Counted from the first letter of the stretch, positions 35,545 to 44,835 are shown. The stretch is 64,000 nucleotides of DNA from Halobacteroides halobius DSM 5150 (GCF_000328625.1 NC_019978.1:806001-870000); one strand, 5' to 3'. The notes: generated from the sequence alone by a model not told the origin. A program made the numbers and translations.

Positions 35545-36753
35545 ATGTTAAAAAATAAAACTATTGTGGTAGGGATTACTGGTGGGATTGCTGCTTATAA
35601 AGCAGTAGAGATTACAAGTCGCCTTAAAAAGTTAGGGGCAGAGGTTCATGTAATTATGACTAAATCAGCAACTGAATTTGTTAAACCCTTAACATTTCGG
35701 GCAATAAGTCATAATCCAGTAACAGTTGATATGTTTGCTGAACCTCAAACTTGGGATGTAGAACATATTTCATTAGCTAAACGGGCTGATTTAATGTTAA
35801 TAGCTCCTGCTACTGCTAATCTTATAGGGAAGATAGCAAACGGAATTGCTGATGATATGTTATCTACTACCGTTATGGCTACTCAAGCAGAAGTTGTTTT
35901 ATCTCCAGCAATGAATGTAAATATGTATCAAAATCCAATTGTACAAGAGAATTTATCTTATCTAGAAGATAAAGGTTACCAAATAATTGAAGCTGATAAA
36001 GGTTATTTAGCATGTGGAGATGAAGGTAGAGGGAGATTCCCTAAACCGGAAGAGATTGTTAAAACTTGTTGTGCTTATTTATTAACTAAAAATCAAGTTG
36101 ACTTAGCTGGTAAGAAAGTATTAGTTACTGCTGGTGGAACTAAAGAGACTATAGATCCAGTCCGTTTTCTAGCTAATCACTCTTCTGGTAAGATGGGCTA
36201 TGCTTTAGCTAGAGCTGCAAGAGCTAGAGGAGCAGATGTAACTTTAATTTCTGCTCCTACAAATTTAAACCAACCTAAGGGAACTGAACTTATTGAAGTA
36301 ACGACTGCTGCTGAAATGTATCAAGAAGTAATGAATTATCAAAGTGAAGAAGATATAATTATCATGGCGGCTGCAGTAGCTGATTATAGGATTTCAGAGG
36401 TGGCAACTAATAAAATTAAGAAGAATGATGAAAAGTTAGAATTAAAGCTAGAGCGGACTAAAGACATCTTAGCTAAATTAGGTCAACTAAAGCAGCCTAA
36501 GCAAGTGTTAGTTGGCTTTGCAGCTGAAACTAATAATTTATTGCAGTATGCTAAAGAAAAGTTAGAGGCTAAAAATGCTGATTTAATAGTTGCTAATGAT
36601 ATTACAGGGGCTGATATAGGATTTGGAGCTTCTGATAATCAAGTTACAATTATTAGTACTAAAAGTAAGCGAAAAATTCCTCAGGCTAATAAACTAAAAA
36701 TTGCTACTCAAATTTTAGATGAGGTTAGTAAGCTATTAGAGGAGGAAAAATAA
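35545..36753 (+). CDS. coaBC: bifunctional phosphopantothenoylcysteine decarboxylase/synthetase
   Basis: The 402-residue coenzyme A enzyme has an N-terminal flavoprotein decarboxylase half (GITGGIAAYKAVEITSRL; active His in DVEHISLA; SPAMNVNMYQN; flexible-loop Cys in YLACGDEGRGR). The C-terminal synthetase half includes TAGGTKETIDPVRFLANHSS and the KIKK...LERTKDIL loop. The last base of its stop overlaps the luxS start. Confidence 0.95.
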   Translation: MLKNKTIVVGITGGIAAYKAVEITSRLKKLGAEVHVIMTKSATEFVKPLTFRAISHNPVTVDMFAEPQTWDVEHISLAKRADLMLIAPATANLIGKIANGIADDMLSTTVMATQAEVVLSPAMNVNMYQNPIVQENLSYLEDKGYQIIEADKGYLACGDEGRGRFPKPEEIVKTCCAYLLTKNQVDLAGKKVLVTAGGTKETIDPVRFLANHSSGKMGYALARAARARGADVTLISAPTNLNQPKGTELIEVTTAAEMYQEVMNYQSEEDIIIMAAAVADYRISEVATNKIKKNDEKLELKLERTKDILAKLGQLKQPKQVLVGFAAETNNLLQYAKEKLEAKNADLIVANDITGADIGFGASDNQVTIISTKSKRKIPQANKLKIATQILDEVSKLLEEEK

Positions 36754-37196
36754 TGAAAGAAGTTGAAGTAGAAAGCTTTAAATTGGATCATAGAAAGGTA
36801 GATGCTCCTTATGTTAGAGAAGCTGGGAAGATTATAACCCCTAGTGGAGATGTAATAAAAAAATATGATTTAAGGTTAATGCAGCCTAATCAAGGGGCAA
36901 TTTCTACAGCAGCATTGCATAGTCTAGAGCATTTATTAGCTAAGTATATGAGACAAAGAATAGATAATATTATTGATTTATCTCCAATGGGGTGTCGAAC
37001 TGGTTTTTATTTAAGTAAAATTGGAGAGACTAGCCTTGAAACAATAGAGGAAGCTTTAGTTACTTCTTTACAAGAAGTATTAGCAACTAAAGAAGTTCAA
37101 GCTACTACAGCTAAAGAATGTGGAAATTATCGGGATCATTCTTTATTTGGAGCTAAAGAATATGCTCAGCAAGTTTTAGCAGGGTTTAAAGAGTAG
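36753..37196 (+). CDS. luxS: S-ribosylhomocysteine lyase (AI-2 synthase)
   Basis: The 147-residue iron enzyme converts S-ribosylhomocysteine to homocysteine and DPD, the precursor of autoinducer 2. The metal site is HSLEHLLA plus the later Cys in AKECGNYRDHS, and the catalytic Cys is in GCRTGFYL. It overlaps coaBC by one base, an uncommon partner for luxS. With mtnN and metK it completes recycling of the activated methyl group up to homocysteine. Confidence 0.95.
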   Translation: MKEVEVESFKLDHRKVDAPYVREAGKIITPSGDVIKKYDLRLMQPNQGAISTAALHSLEHLLAKYMRQRIDNIIDLSPMGCRTGFYLSKIGETSLETIEEALVTSLQEVLATKEVQATTAKECGNYRDHSLFGAKEYAQQVLAGFKE

Positions 37197-37200
37197 TTTC

Positions 37201-37229
37201 TTGACAATTAATAGTAGTTAAATTATAAT
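37201..37229 (+). promoter_or_regulatory. promoter of the ABC-transporter leader
   Basis: A perfect TTGACA (37201-37206) and a perfect TATAAT (37224-37229) have a 17-bp spacer. It lies directly after luxS. Confidence 0.85.
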
Positions 37230-37235
37230 TAATGG

Positions 37236-37370
37236 TAGTATAGTTGTAAGGTAGAAGGTAATTAGTAGAAAATAAAAACCGTAGGGTAGTAGCTAAAGAA
37301 GCAAACTATAATTAATTCCTTGGAACCAAGGGATAGCTATGCCCACTTCTTTTGAAGTGGGTTTTTATTA
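37236..37370 (+). promoter_or_regulatory. structured leader with terminator, class unknown
   Basis: GGGTAGTAGCTA (37284-37295) can pair with TAGCTATGCCC (37334-37344), enclosing the hairpin CCTTGG-AA-CCAAGG (37318-37331). The terminator CCCACTTC/GAAGTGGG (37342-37361) plus T5 shares its first CCC with that long stem, so the two compete at three bases. It lacks the T-box consensus and I do not recognise a riboswitch class. The genes below encode a TrpXYZ-like importer. Confidence 0.6.
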
Positions 37371-37390
37371 TTAAAGGAGGAGTTAAAAAG

Positions 37391-38368
37391 ATGAGTAGGA
37401 AAGTAGTTTATTTATTAATTTTATTATTAGTAGTAGGTCAAGTAGTAGGATGTAGTAGTCAAGAGGCCACTAAAGGAGATAAAATAAAAATTGGAATTAC
37501 TCAAATTGTAGAACACCCTGCTTTAGATGCGGTTAGAAAAGGTTTTATGGATGAATTAGCTAAACAGGGCTATAAAAAGAAAGATGTAGTTTATGATTAT
37601 CAAAATGCTCAAGGAAATATGTCAACGGCTCAGACTATAGCAACAAATTTGGCCCAAAGTAATTTAGACTTAGTATTAGCAATTGCTACGCCAACAGCTC
37701 AAGCAGTAGCAAACCAGATTAATAATACACCGATTTTATTTTCAGCGGTAACTAATCCTAAAGGGGCTGGATTAGTAGATAATTATCAAAATCCGACTGG
37801 AAATATTACAGGAACTAGTGATTTAAGTCCTGTTGGTAAACAGCTTGAACTCTTTACAAAGCTAAATCAAGATATTAAACAAATTGGTATTATTTATAAT
37901 TCTGGTGAAAGTAATTCAGTCTTTTTGGCTGATCTAGCTAAGCAAGAAGCTAAAGAATTAGGTTTAGAGATGGTTTCTGCTACAGTTACTACTAGTAGTA
38001 GGGTTTATCAAGCAGCTCAATCATTGGTAGGTCGAGTTGATGCTATCTATGTACCAACGGATAATACAGTTGTGTCTGCTATTCAATCTGTTATTAAAGT
38101 AGCCAATGAAAATAATCTACCATTAGTTGTAGGCGATAATAATTCTGTTAAAGCTGGAGCACTAGCTACTTTAGGAATTAATTACTATAAATTAGGACGT
38201 CAAACAGGTCAAATGGCAGTTAAGATATTAGAGGGAACAAAACCAAGTCAAATACCAGTGGAGAGAATTAAAGAAGCAAACTTAATGGTCAATCTTAAGG
38301 CTGCTAAAAAGATGGATATCAATCTGCCTGATAAATTAATTAAGCAAGCTAAGAAAGTAATTAAATAG
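37391..38368 (+). CDS. ABC transporter substrate-binding lipoprotein (TrpX-like)
   Basis: The 325-residue binding protein of the ABC_sub_bind type has a signal peptide with lipobox Cys (VVGQVVGCSS). Core motifs are GITQIVEHPALDAVRKGF, NTPILFSAVTNPKGAGLV and YVPTDNTVVSAI. Relatives in lactic bacteria and clostridia are linked to tryptophan by T-box leaders, but the leader here is not a T-box, so the substrate remains open. I use ATG 37391 behind AAAGGAGGAG. Confidence 0.8.
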   Translation: MSRKVVYLLILLLVVGQVVGCSSQEATKGDKIKIGITQIVEHPALDAVRKGFMDELAKQGYKKKDVVYDYQNAQGNMSTAQTIATNLAQSNLDLVLAIATPTAQAVANQINNTPILFSAVTNPKGAGLVDNYQNPTGNITGTSDLSPVGKQLELFTKLNQDIKQIGIIYNSGESNSVFLADLAKQEAKELGLEMVSATVTTSSRVYQAAQSLVGRVDAIYVPTDNTVVSAIQSVIKVANENNLPLVVGDNNSVKAGALATLGINYYKLGRQTGQMAVKILEGTKPSQIPVERIKEANLMVNLKAAKKMDINLPDKLIKQAKKVIK

Positions 38369-38379
38369 AGGTGGCAATT

Positions 38380-39297
38380 ATGAATTTAAATATACTATTA
38401 AATCCTATAGAACAGGGACTAGTATTTGGTGTTATGGCTTTAGGTGTTTATCTTAGTTTTAGAATTCTTGATTTTCCTGATTTAACAGTAGATGGTAGCT
38501 TTCCGTTAGGGGCTGCAGTAGCTGCTAAGTTAATTTTAGCAGGACAGCCTCCTTTATTAGCAACACTTGTTGCTTTTGGTTGTGGTATGCTAGCAGGAAG
38601 TGTTACTGCAATTTTAAATACTAAGCTAAAGATTACAGGTTTATTATCTGGTATTTTAACGATGACTGCCCTATACTCAATTAATTTACGGATAATGGGG
38701 CGGGCTAATATTCCTTTATTAGGTCAACCTAAGGTGTTTGGATTATTTGAATTTTTGAATTTATCTTCTCGGATAAATACCTTGTTATTCTTTATAGTTT
38801 CTGTAGCAATCACTAAATTAGCTATTGATTGGTTTTTAAGCACAGAATTGGGTTTAGCTTTACGAGCTACAGGTGATAATAAGGATATGATTAGAAGTTT
38901 AGGGGTTAATACTGATAATACAGTTATATTAGGTCTAGCTTTATCTAATGGGCTTGTTGCTTTAGCTGGAGCTTTGGTAGCTCAATACCAAGGTTTTACA
39001 GATGTGAGAATGGGGATTGGAATGATTATTATAGGTCTTGCATCAGTTATTATTGGTGAGACAGTGGTTAAAAATAGTACTATTAAGTGGGCTACTTTAG
39101 GAGTTATTGTGGGCTCAATTGTTTATAGAGCGGTAATTACTTTAGCATTAAGAATGAATTTGAATCCAAATGATTTAAAATTAATTACATCTATACTCGT
39201 AATTATTGCTTTAGGAGCACCTACTGTTAAAGAGAAATGGAGTAGAAAAGAGGTGTTAACAGATGCTCAAGTTAAGCAAGGCAAAGAAAGTATTTAA
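38380..39297 (+). CDS. ABC transporter permease (LivH/BPD_transp_2-like)
   Basis: The 305-residue permease has about eight membrane segments and typical pieces such as FPDLTVDGSFPLGAAVAAK, TGLLSGILTMTALYSINLRI and LGLALRATGDNKDMIRSLGV. It forms the channel for the binding protein upstream. ATG 38380 after AGAGGTGG is preferred over a GTG nine bases earlier. Its 3' end overlaps the ATPase gene by 35 bases. Confidence 0.85.
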   Translation: MNLNILLNPIEQGLVFGVMALGVYLSFRILDFPDLTVDGSFPLGAAVAAKLILAGQPPLLATLVAFGCGMLAGSVTAILNTKLKITGLLSGILTMTALYSINLRIMGRANIPLLGQPKVFGLFEFLNLSSRINTLLFFIVSVAITKLAIDWFLSTELGLALRATGDNKDMIRSLGVNTDNTVILGLALSNGLVALAGALVAQYQGFTDVRMGIGMIIIGLASVIIGETVVKNSTIKWATLGVIVGSIVYRAVITLALRMNLNPNDLKLITSILVIIALGAPTVKEKWSRKEVLTDAQVKQGKESI

Positions 39298-40060
39298 TCC
39301 AGGTACCATTAATCAAAATGTTGCTTTACGAGGGATAGATTTAACGTTAGATGAAGGAGAATTTGTAACAGTAATAGGTGGTAATGGGGCTGGAAAGTCT
39401 ACTTTATTAAATGCAGTAGCTGGTAGCTATGGGTTAACTACAGGACAGGTCATAATAGATAATCAGGATTTAACTTCTGCTGCGGACCATCAACGGGCCA
39501 ATTTAGTTAGTCGTGTTTTTCAGGATCCGCTACAAGGAACAGCAGCTAATATGACAATTGCAGAGAATTTGGCCCTAGCTATCAAACGAAAAGCCAAATT
39601 AAGTCTAAGCAGAGGAGTTACTAAAAAGCGGAGAGAAAAATTTAAAGAAGAGTTAAGTATTTTAGAATTAGGTTTAGAGGATAGATTAGATGATAAGGTA
39701 GGGCTATTATCAGGTGGCCAACGTCAAGCATTAACCTTAGTCATGGCAACAATTGAAGAACCAAGTGTTCTATTATTAGATGAGCATACTGCTGCTTTAG
39801 ACCCTAAAACAGCAGAAAAGATTACTAAGATTACCAAAAAATTAGTTAAGCAGCATAATCTAACAACTTTAATGGTTACTCATGATTTAGAGCAAGCACT
39901 AGAATTAGGTAGTCGAACAATAATGATGGATAATGGTCAGATTGTACTTGATGTAGCTGGAGAAGAGCGAGCGACAATGACTATTAATGATTTATTAGAA
40001 CAATTTAATCAAGCTAGCGGTCATAAAATAACTAATGATCGGATTTTATTGGCCCAATAG
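39263..40060 (+). CDS. ABC transporter ATP-binding protein
   Basis: The 265-residue ATPase has Walker A GGNGAGKST, signature LSGGQRQAL, Walker B VLLLDEHTAALD and switch VTHDLEQAL. The glutamate-to-histidine step after Walker B (DEHTA rather than DEPTS) is characteristic of this TrpZ-like group. It begins inside the permease gene behind GAGGTG, so it is translationally coupled. Confidence 0.88.
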   Translation: MLKLSKAKKVFNPGTINQNVALRGIDLTLDEGEFVTVIGGNGAGKSTLLNAVAGSYGLTTGQVIIDNQDLTSAADHQRANLVSRVFQDPLQGTAANMTIAENLALAIKRKAKLSLSRGVTKKRREKFKEELSILELGLEDRLDDKVGLLSGGQRQALTLVMATIEEPSVLLLDEHTAALDPKTAEKITKITKKLVKQHNLTTLMVTHDLEQALELGSRTIMMDNGQIVLDVAGEERATMTINDLLEQFNQASGHKITNDRILLAQ

Positions 40061-40091
40061 GTCATAATAAGATTATTTTTTTAATAATTAC

Positions 40092-40121
40092 TTGACAATG
40101 CACTTTCAAAGATGATATTTT
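40092..40121 (+). promoter_or_regulatory. promoter upstream of the DUF2294 gene
   Basis: A perfect TTGACA (40092-40097) and TATTTT (40116-40121) have an 18-bp spacer. A second -10-like GGTATACTAT lies at 40173-40182. Confidence 0.5.
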
Positions 40122-40234
40122 ATTATTCAGAGGTTAATAAGTGGCGAGGATTTATTCTTTAAATTAAAAAACGGTATACTATATTCTGTATAAGAGGATG
40201 TGATATACCCTTTTTTAATTGGGAGGATTAAACT

Positions 40235-40597
40235 ATGACAAAAGGTCAAATAGAAGCAGAAATCAGTAATGCCTTAACACAATGGGAAAAAGAGTTTTTA
40301 GGTCGAGGATCTGTTATGGTCAAGACAGATATTCTTCGGGATACGATAATTGTTGTTTTAAAGGGGATATTAACACCTGCTGAACATAAGCTTTCTGAAA
40401 CAAAGGAAGGCTTATTATCTGTTAAAAAAATTCGTGCTAATTTAGTAGAAGCAGGTAGAGAGCAATTAGGTGAAATTATTAAAGAGAAGACCAGTGAGGA
40501 AGTAGTTATGTTTCATACTGATATTAGTACGCAAACTGGCGAACGAATTATGGTTTTTAGATTATCCTCTGATTTAGAGAAAAAACTGAATTCTTAA
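40235..40597 (+). CDS. DUF2294 domain-containing protein
   Basis: The 120-residue cytoplasmic protein fits DUF2294: TKGQIEAEISNALTQWEKEF, GRGSVMVKTDILRDTIIVVL, VKKIRANLVEAGREQLGEII and FHTDISTQTGERIMVFRL. Its biochemical role is not known to me. Members occur widely in Firmicutes and cyanobacteria. It stands alone with its own promoter region between an ABC importer and an MFS gene. Confidence 0.75.
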   Translation: MTKGQIEAEISNALTQWEKEFLGRGSVMVKTDILRDTIIVVLKGILTPAEHKLSETKEGLLSVKKIRANLVEAGREQLGEIIKEKTSEEVVMFHTDISTQTGERIMVFRLSSDLEKKLNS

Positions 40598-40771
40598 TTA
40601 GAGTGATTCGGGAGATTTTCAAAAGTCCATTTTAGAGGGCAGTTGAAAATAAATCGATTATCTTCTAATATAATTTAGTAATAACTAATGATAGTTATTT
40701 AGTCTTAGTTTAGAAGTATTATAGATTTTAATATCGTATGTAGTAAGAATCATATAAAAATAAAAATTGAG
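40598..40771. other. AT-rich intergenic stretch after the DUF2294 gene
   Basis: There is no gene or clear terminator. TTTTCAA and TTGAAAA around 40616-40650 could pair but lack a T run. The rest of the 533-bp gap to the MFS gene holds the promoter-hairpin unit at 40772-40868 and then about 250 bp of AT-rich sequence with two orphan ribosome-site-like motifs (AAGGGGTGAT, AAGAGGTGAT) not followed by frames. Confidence 0.4.
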
Positions 40772-40801
40772 TTGACAGGTAGAAGAAAGGTATACTATAC
40801 C
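40772..40801 (+). promoter_or_regulatory. promoter with overlapping palindrome, feeding a short hairpin
   Basis: TTGACA (40772-40777) and TATACC (40796-40801) have an 18-bp spacer. The palindrome GGTATACTATACC (40789-40801) overlaps the -10, as an operator would. Confidence 0.5.
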
Positions 40802-40807
40802 AGTCGA

Positions 40808-40870
40808 ATGCAGGTCAACACCATAGTTAACTAATTTAATTTTAGTTAATATGGTGTTGGCCTTTTTTAG
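40808..40870 (+). ncRNA. candidate small RNA ending in a strong intrinsic terminator
   Basis: A stem of about 19 bp (40813-40832 with 40844-40862, one G-U pair and one bulge, AT-rich loop) and T6 start only about 5 bases after the predicted transcription start. The transcript would be about 60 nt. The alternative is a leader with attenuation of the MFS gene 260 bp downstream. Confidence 0.45.
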
Positions 40871-41130
40871 TTAGATACAAAATTGTTTTATTAGGTAAAT
40901 TGATTATATTTGAATTAGCTAGCTTAAAATTATCTATAATAAGGGGTGATAATAATCTAATGCAGTTTTGAAGAATAATATTAATGTAAGAGGTGATATA
41001 GAAGATAACTTTTAGAATTAATTTCTTGGTATAATTATTATTTGTTATGTATAAACATTGATGAATTTAGCTTTATATGGTATTATAATTTTAATTAATT
41101 AAATTATTAGATAATGAGGAGGAAATAATT

Positions 41131-42357
41131 TTGGCAAGTATAGTAGAATCGAATAATTCTAAAGAGAGCAAAAGATGGATTTATATTCCATTGGGACTTA
41201 TAATATTTATGTGTATGGGAACAGTTTATTCTTGGAGTGTTTTTAGGAAACCATTACAGGAGTTTTTTAATGTAGGAGCAACTGAAAGTGGTTTACCATA
41301 TATGTTATTTTTGGTATCTTATGCAATAGGGATGCCAATTGCAGGTGGGTATATTGATAAGTACGGGCCAAGAATCATGACTATAATTGGTGGATTATTT
41401 GTTTCAGTTGGTTGGCTTTTATCAGGATTTGCTTCTAGTATTACAGTATTGTCTTTAACTTATGGTGTAATTGCTGGATTAGGAGTAGGAATAGCTTATG
41501 GTGCTCCAATGGCAGTAGCTGCTAAGTGGTTTCCTGATAAAGAAGGTTTAGCAGTAGGATTAACTTTAGGTGGTTTTGGACTATCACCTTTTGTAACTGC
41601 CCCAGTAGCTAACTGGTTGGTAACTAATTATGGTCCTTTTGCAACATTTAAAATTATAGGAATAGTCTTTGCTATCATTATTACTGTGTTAGCTATTCCA
41701 TTAAAATTTCCAGAAAATAATTTGGAATCTAGTGATGATGCAGAAAGTAAAAGACAAAATGTTAATTTAAGTACAAAAGAGATGTTAAAAACATCAAGTT
41801 TTTATGGATTATGGATATGTTATGTTATAGGAACTTTAATAGGATTGATGGCAATTGGGATTTCCAGTCCTGTAGCAGAAGAAATAGTTAATTTAGATGC
41901 TAGTACTGCTGCTTTTTTAGTATCTTTCTTTGCTATTTTTAATGGGGTTGGACGACCTATTTTTGGTGGACTTACAGATAAGTTAAATCCTAAGAAGGCA
42001 GCTTTGATTTCTTATTCTTTGATAATTTTGGCTTCTATTTTAATGTTGAATGCTGGGCCAGGAGATACTATTTTATATAGTATTTCATTTGCTTTATTCT
42101 GGTTAAATCTAGGTGGTTGGTTAGCTATAGCTCCGACTGCTACTGGAAGCTTTTTTGGACCTAAAAATTATAGTAAGAATTATGGTTTTTTATTTACTGC
42201 CTATGGTGTAGGAGCTATACTTGGAGGTTTACTTTCAGGTAAGATTAGGGATGTTTTAGGTAGTTATATATATGTCTTTTACCCAACAATTGGTTTTGCA
42301 ATAGTTGGAATAATAGTTGCAATGTTTATGCTAAAAAAGCCTACAACGGAAAAATAA
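41131..42357 (+). CDS. MFS transporter, OFA (oxalate/formate antiporter-like) family
   Basis: The 408-residue carrier has about twelve membrane segments. OFA family signs are MCMGTVYSWSVFRKPLQEFF at the first segment, GGYIDKYGPRIMTIIGG, and YGAPMAVAAKWFPDKEGLAV. It starts at TTG 41131, supported by GAGGAGG nine bases upstream. It probably exchanges small organic anions (formate, oxalate, lactate), but the substrate cannot be read from sequence. It converges on the deacetylase gene, with a shared terminator. Confidence 0.82.
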   Translation: MASIVESNNSKESKRWIYIPLGLIIFMCMGTVYSWSVFRKPLQEFFNVGATESGLPYMLFLVSYAIGMPIAGGYIDKYGPRIMTIIGGLFVSVGWLLSGFASSITVLSLTYGVIAGLGVGIAYGAPMAVAAKWFPDKEGLAVGLTLGGFGLSPFVTAPVANWLVTNYGPFATFKIIGIVFAIIITVLAIPLKFPENNLESSDDAESKRQNVNLSTKEMLKTSSFYGLWICYVIGTLIGLMAIGISSPVAEEIVNLDASTAAFLVSFFAIFNGVGRPIFGGLTDKLNPKKAALISYSLIILASILMLNAGPGDTILYSISFALFWLNLGGWLAIAPTATGSFFGPKNYSKNYGFLFTAYGVGAILGGLLSGKIRDVLGSYIYVFYPTIGFAIVGIIVAMFMLKKPTTEK

Positions 42358-42371
42358 TCTTTAGCTATAGG

Positions 42372-42403
42372 AAAGGAGTAGATTTTTAAAAATCTACTCC
42401 TTT
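42372..42403. terminator. bidirectional terminator between the MFS and deacetylase genes
   Basis: A perfect palindrome (AAAGGAGTAGATTTTT and its complement) has T-rich flanks on both strands and serves both converging genes. Confidence 0.85.
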
Positions 42404-42405
42404 CT

Positions 42406-43266
42406 TTATTTATAAGCAGAAAGAGAATATAATTTATTGATAGTAACTAGTTTATATCCTTTTTGTCTTAAGGTTTTAATGATTATTGGTAAGGCTTTAA
42501 TGGTAGGAGTTAAATCTTGGCTTGGCCCACCAGCAGAATGGAAGAGGATATTTGCTCCATCATGAATTTTAGGTAAGACACGATTTATGATTTCTTCTTT
42601 TGATTTGGCTTTCCAATCTAAGGAATCAATAGACCAGTGAATAATTTTATAATCTGTCTGCTCTAATTTGTTTAATAAATCATTAGAAATAGCTCCATAA
42701 GGAGGCCTTAAAAGATTAGTTTCATAATTTATGATTTCTGAGATTGTCTTTGTAGTATTGTTTATTTCAGAATTAAGTTCAGATTTGTTTAATTTAGTTA
42801 AATTAGCATGGGACCAGCTATGGTTACCAATTGCATGTCCATCAGCTTTTATCTTTTGGACTATTTTAGGATTTTTCTTAGCTAATTTCCCTAACAGAAA
42901 GAAGGTAGCTTTAGCATTGTATTCATCCAATACATCTAAAATTTGTGGAGTATATTTTTTATCTGGTCCATCATCAAAAGTTAAAGCAATTTTTTTTACT
43001 GTTGGCCCTCTGCGAAATACTTTTTTGTTTGATTTAAATGAAGCAGTCTTTTGTTCAGGAACTTTGAGGAATTGATTAGGATAAATTAAATTTGGATGAC
43101 TAATATTATTCAGTGTTACTAGCTTAGAAATAGTAGTATTAAATCTTTTGGAGATTTGAAATAATGTATCTCCATCTTTAACAGTATAAGCATAACTAGT
43201 ACCTGCTGTAGAAAATAAGATGAGTAGTATAAATATAAGAAATAAATTTGTTTTAGTTGATAACAA
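42406..43266 (-). CDS. LysM-containing polysaccharide deacetylase
   Basis: The 286-residue exported protein has an N-terminal signal/anchor segment (residues 5-25), a LysM wall-binding domain ([20 protein letters not shown]...[11 protein letters not shown]), and a NodB deacetylase domain. Catalytic motifs are intact: ALTFDDGPD (metal Asp), [10 protein letters not shown] (metal His pair), RPPYGA and the C-terminal LFHS. It would remove acetyl groups from peptidoglycan or chitin-like glycan. The start is TTG at 43266, preceded by AGGGGGTGG. It is the only long minus-strand gene in the central window. Confidence 0.88.
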   Translation of the reverse strand: MLSTKTNLFLIFILLILFSTAGTSYAYTVKDGDTLFQISKRFNTTISKLVTLNNISHPNLIYPNQFLKVPEQKTASFKSNKKVFRRGPTVKKIALTFDDGPDKKYTPQILDVLDEYNAKATFFLLGKLAKKNPKIVQKIKADGHAIGNHSWSHANLTKLNKSELNSEINNTTKTISEIINYETNLLRPPYGAISNDLLNKLEQTDYKIIHWSIDSLDWKAKSKEEIINRVLPKIHDGANILFHSAGGPSQDLTPTIKALPIIIKTLRQKGYKLVTINKLYSLSAYK

Positions 43267-43422
43267 CTAGTCCACCCCCTTTTAGGACAAGAATAGAATA
43301 ACATATATAATACTAACTTAGCAAGCTGTAAATTTTAGTAATCTGATTATGATAAATATTATCAATATTGACATAACTTATTAGTTATGATATGATTATC
43401 TTAGTCAATTAAATAACTGAAA
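43267..43422. other. divergent intergenic stretch before the SAM riboswitch
   Basis: It is AT-rich and has no gene. It holds the ribosome site and promoter region of the minus-strand deacetylase gene, plus a + strand promoter TTGACA (43368-43373)/TATGAT (43391-43396) with a 17-bp spacer that drives the SAM-I leader. Confidence 0.65.
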
Positions 43423-43565
43423 ATGCATCGAGAGTAGTGGAGGGACAGGCCCAAAGAAGCTCAGCAACCGCCTTTAAAGGGAAAGGTGCTAATTCCTGCC
43501 AGGAGTTTTCTGGGAGATGTATAATTTAATTACTTATCTCTCCTGACAGGGGAGATTTTTTATTT
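43423..43565 (+). promoter_or_regulatory. SAM-I (S-box) riboswitch upstream of metK
   Basis: The conserved core is present: GTGGAGGGACAGGCCC at 43436-43451, then AGCTCAGCAACCG. The P1 stem ATGCATC (43423-43429)/GATGTAT (43516-43522) closes it. A terminator (ATCTCTCC/GGGGAGAT then T6) lies at 43535-43560. SAM binding should turn off metK. Confidence 0.95.
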
Positions 43566-43642
43566 TGTGCTATAAAATATTGCATATTGCAAAGAATAAT
43601 CTTACTAAGTGATTATTAATTGAATTTATTGGAGGTAATAAT

Positions 43643-44818
43643 ATGTTAGAGAACAAATCACTTTTCACTTCTGAATCAGTAACAGAAGGCCATCCGGATA
43701 AAGTGTCAGACCAAATATCAGATGCTATACTAGATGCAATTTTAAAAGAAGATCCTCATGCTAGGGTAGCTTGTGAAACAACAGTTACTACAGGGATGGT
43801 TTTGATTTCAGGAGAAATTTCTACTGAGTGTTATGTAGATATTCCTAAAATTGCTCGTAAAACAATTAAAGAAATTGGTTATACTAGGGCTAAGTACGGA
43901 TTTGATGCAGAAACTTGCGCTGTATTAACATCTATTGATGAACAATCTCCTGATATTGCTATGGGAGTAGATGAATCTTTAGAAGCTAAAGATAGTGGAG
44001 AAGAAGAGATTGGAGCTGGTGACCAAGGGATTATGTTTGGTTATGCTACTAATGAGACCAAAGAGTTAATGCCTTTACCAATTACTTTATCCCATAAATT
44101 AGCAAAAAGATTGGCTAAAGTTAGAAAAGAAGGTATATTAGATTATTTAAGACCTGATGGTAAAACACAAGTTACAATAGAGTATCAAGATAATCAACCA
44201 GTTAGAGTGGATGCAGTTGTGATTTCTACTCAACATCATCCTGAGATTAAATTAAAGGATTTAAGAGATGATTTAATAAAGTATGTAGTTAACCCAGTGA
44301 TTGATTCTCAATTATTAGATGGTGATACTACATATTATATTAATCCAACTGGTCGATTTGTAATAGGTGGTCCTCAAGGAGACGCTGGCTTAACTGGTAG
44401 AAAGATAATTGTTGATACCTATGGTGGGATGGCTCGTCATGGAGGAGGAGCATTCTCTGGTAAAGATGCTACAAAAGTAGACCGTTCTGCCTCTTATGCA
44501 GCCCGTTACGTAGCTAAAAATATAGTAGCAGCTGGTTTAGCAGATAAATGTGAAGTTCAGTTATCTTATGCTATTGGTGTAGCTCATCCTGTTTCAATTA
44601 TGGTTGATACATTTGGAACAGCTAAAATTAATGAAGCTAAAATTGAAGAATTAGTAGATAAACACTTTGATTTACGTCCAGGACAGATTATTAAAGAGCT
44701 TGATTTAAGTCAGCCAATTTATCGTCAAACAGCTGCTTATGGTCATTTTGGTCGTCCTGATTTAGATTTACCTTGGGAAAGAACTGATAAAGTTGATATT
44801 TTAAAAAAGAAGCAATAA
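43643..44818 (+). CDS. metK: S-adenosylmethionine synthetase
   Basis: The 391-residue enzyme makes SAM from methionine and ATP. Motifs are [20 protein letters not shown], the signature [12 protein letters not shown] and the P-loop-like [17 protein letters not shown]. Length is normal. It is controlled by the SAM-I riboswitch. The nitroreductase gene follows after 17 bp. Confidence 0.96.
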   Translation: MLENKSLFTSESVTEGHPDKVSDQISDAILDAILKEDPHARVACETTVTTGMVLISGEISTECYVDIPKIARKTIKEIGYTRAKYGFDAETCAVLTSIDEQSPDIAMGVDESLEAKDSGEEEIGAGDQGIMFGYATNETKELMPLPITLSHKLAKRLAKVRKEGILDYLRPDGKTQVTIEYQDNQPVRVDAVVISTQHHPEIKLKDLRDDLIKYVVNPVIDSQLLDGDTTYYINPTGRFVIGGPQGDAGLTGRKIIVDTYGGMARHGGGAFSGKDATKVDRSASYAARYVAKNIVAAGLADKCEVQLSYAIGVAHPVSIMVDTFGTAKINEAKIEELVDKHFDLRPGQIIKELDLSQPIYRQTAAYGHFGRPDLDLPWERTDKVDILKKKQ

Positions 44819-44835
44819 ATTAAGGAGGTAGTAAA

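Noticed and set aside
37236-37370. Tryptophan T-box before the ABC importer
   Set aside because: No AGGGTGGNACCGCG-type sequence and no convincing stem I; compare the clear T-box at 31363-31376.
42731-43075. 114-residue + strand frame
   Set aside because: It is the antisense shadow of the LysM/NodB deacetylase, whose catalytic motifs are intact on the minus strand.
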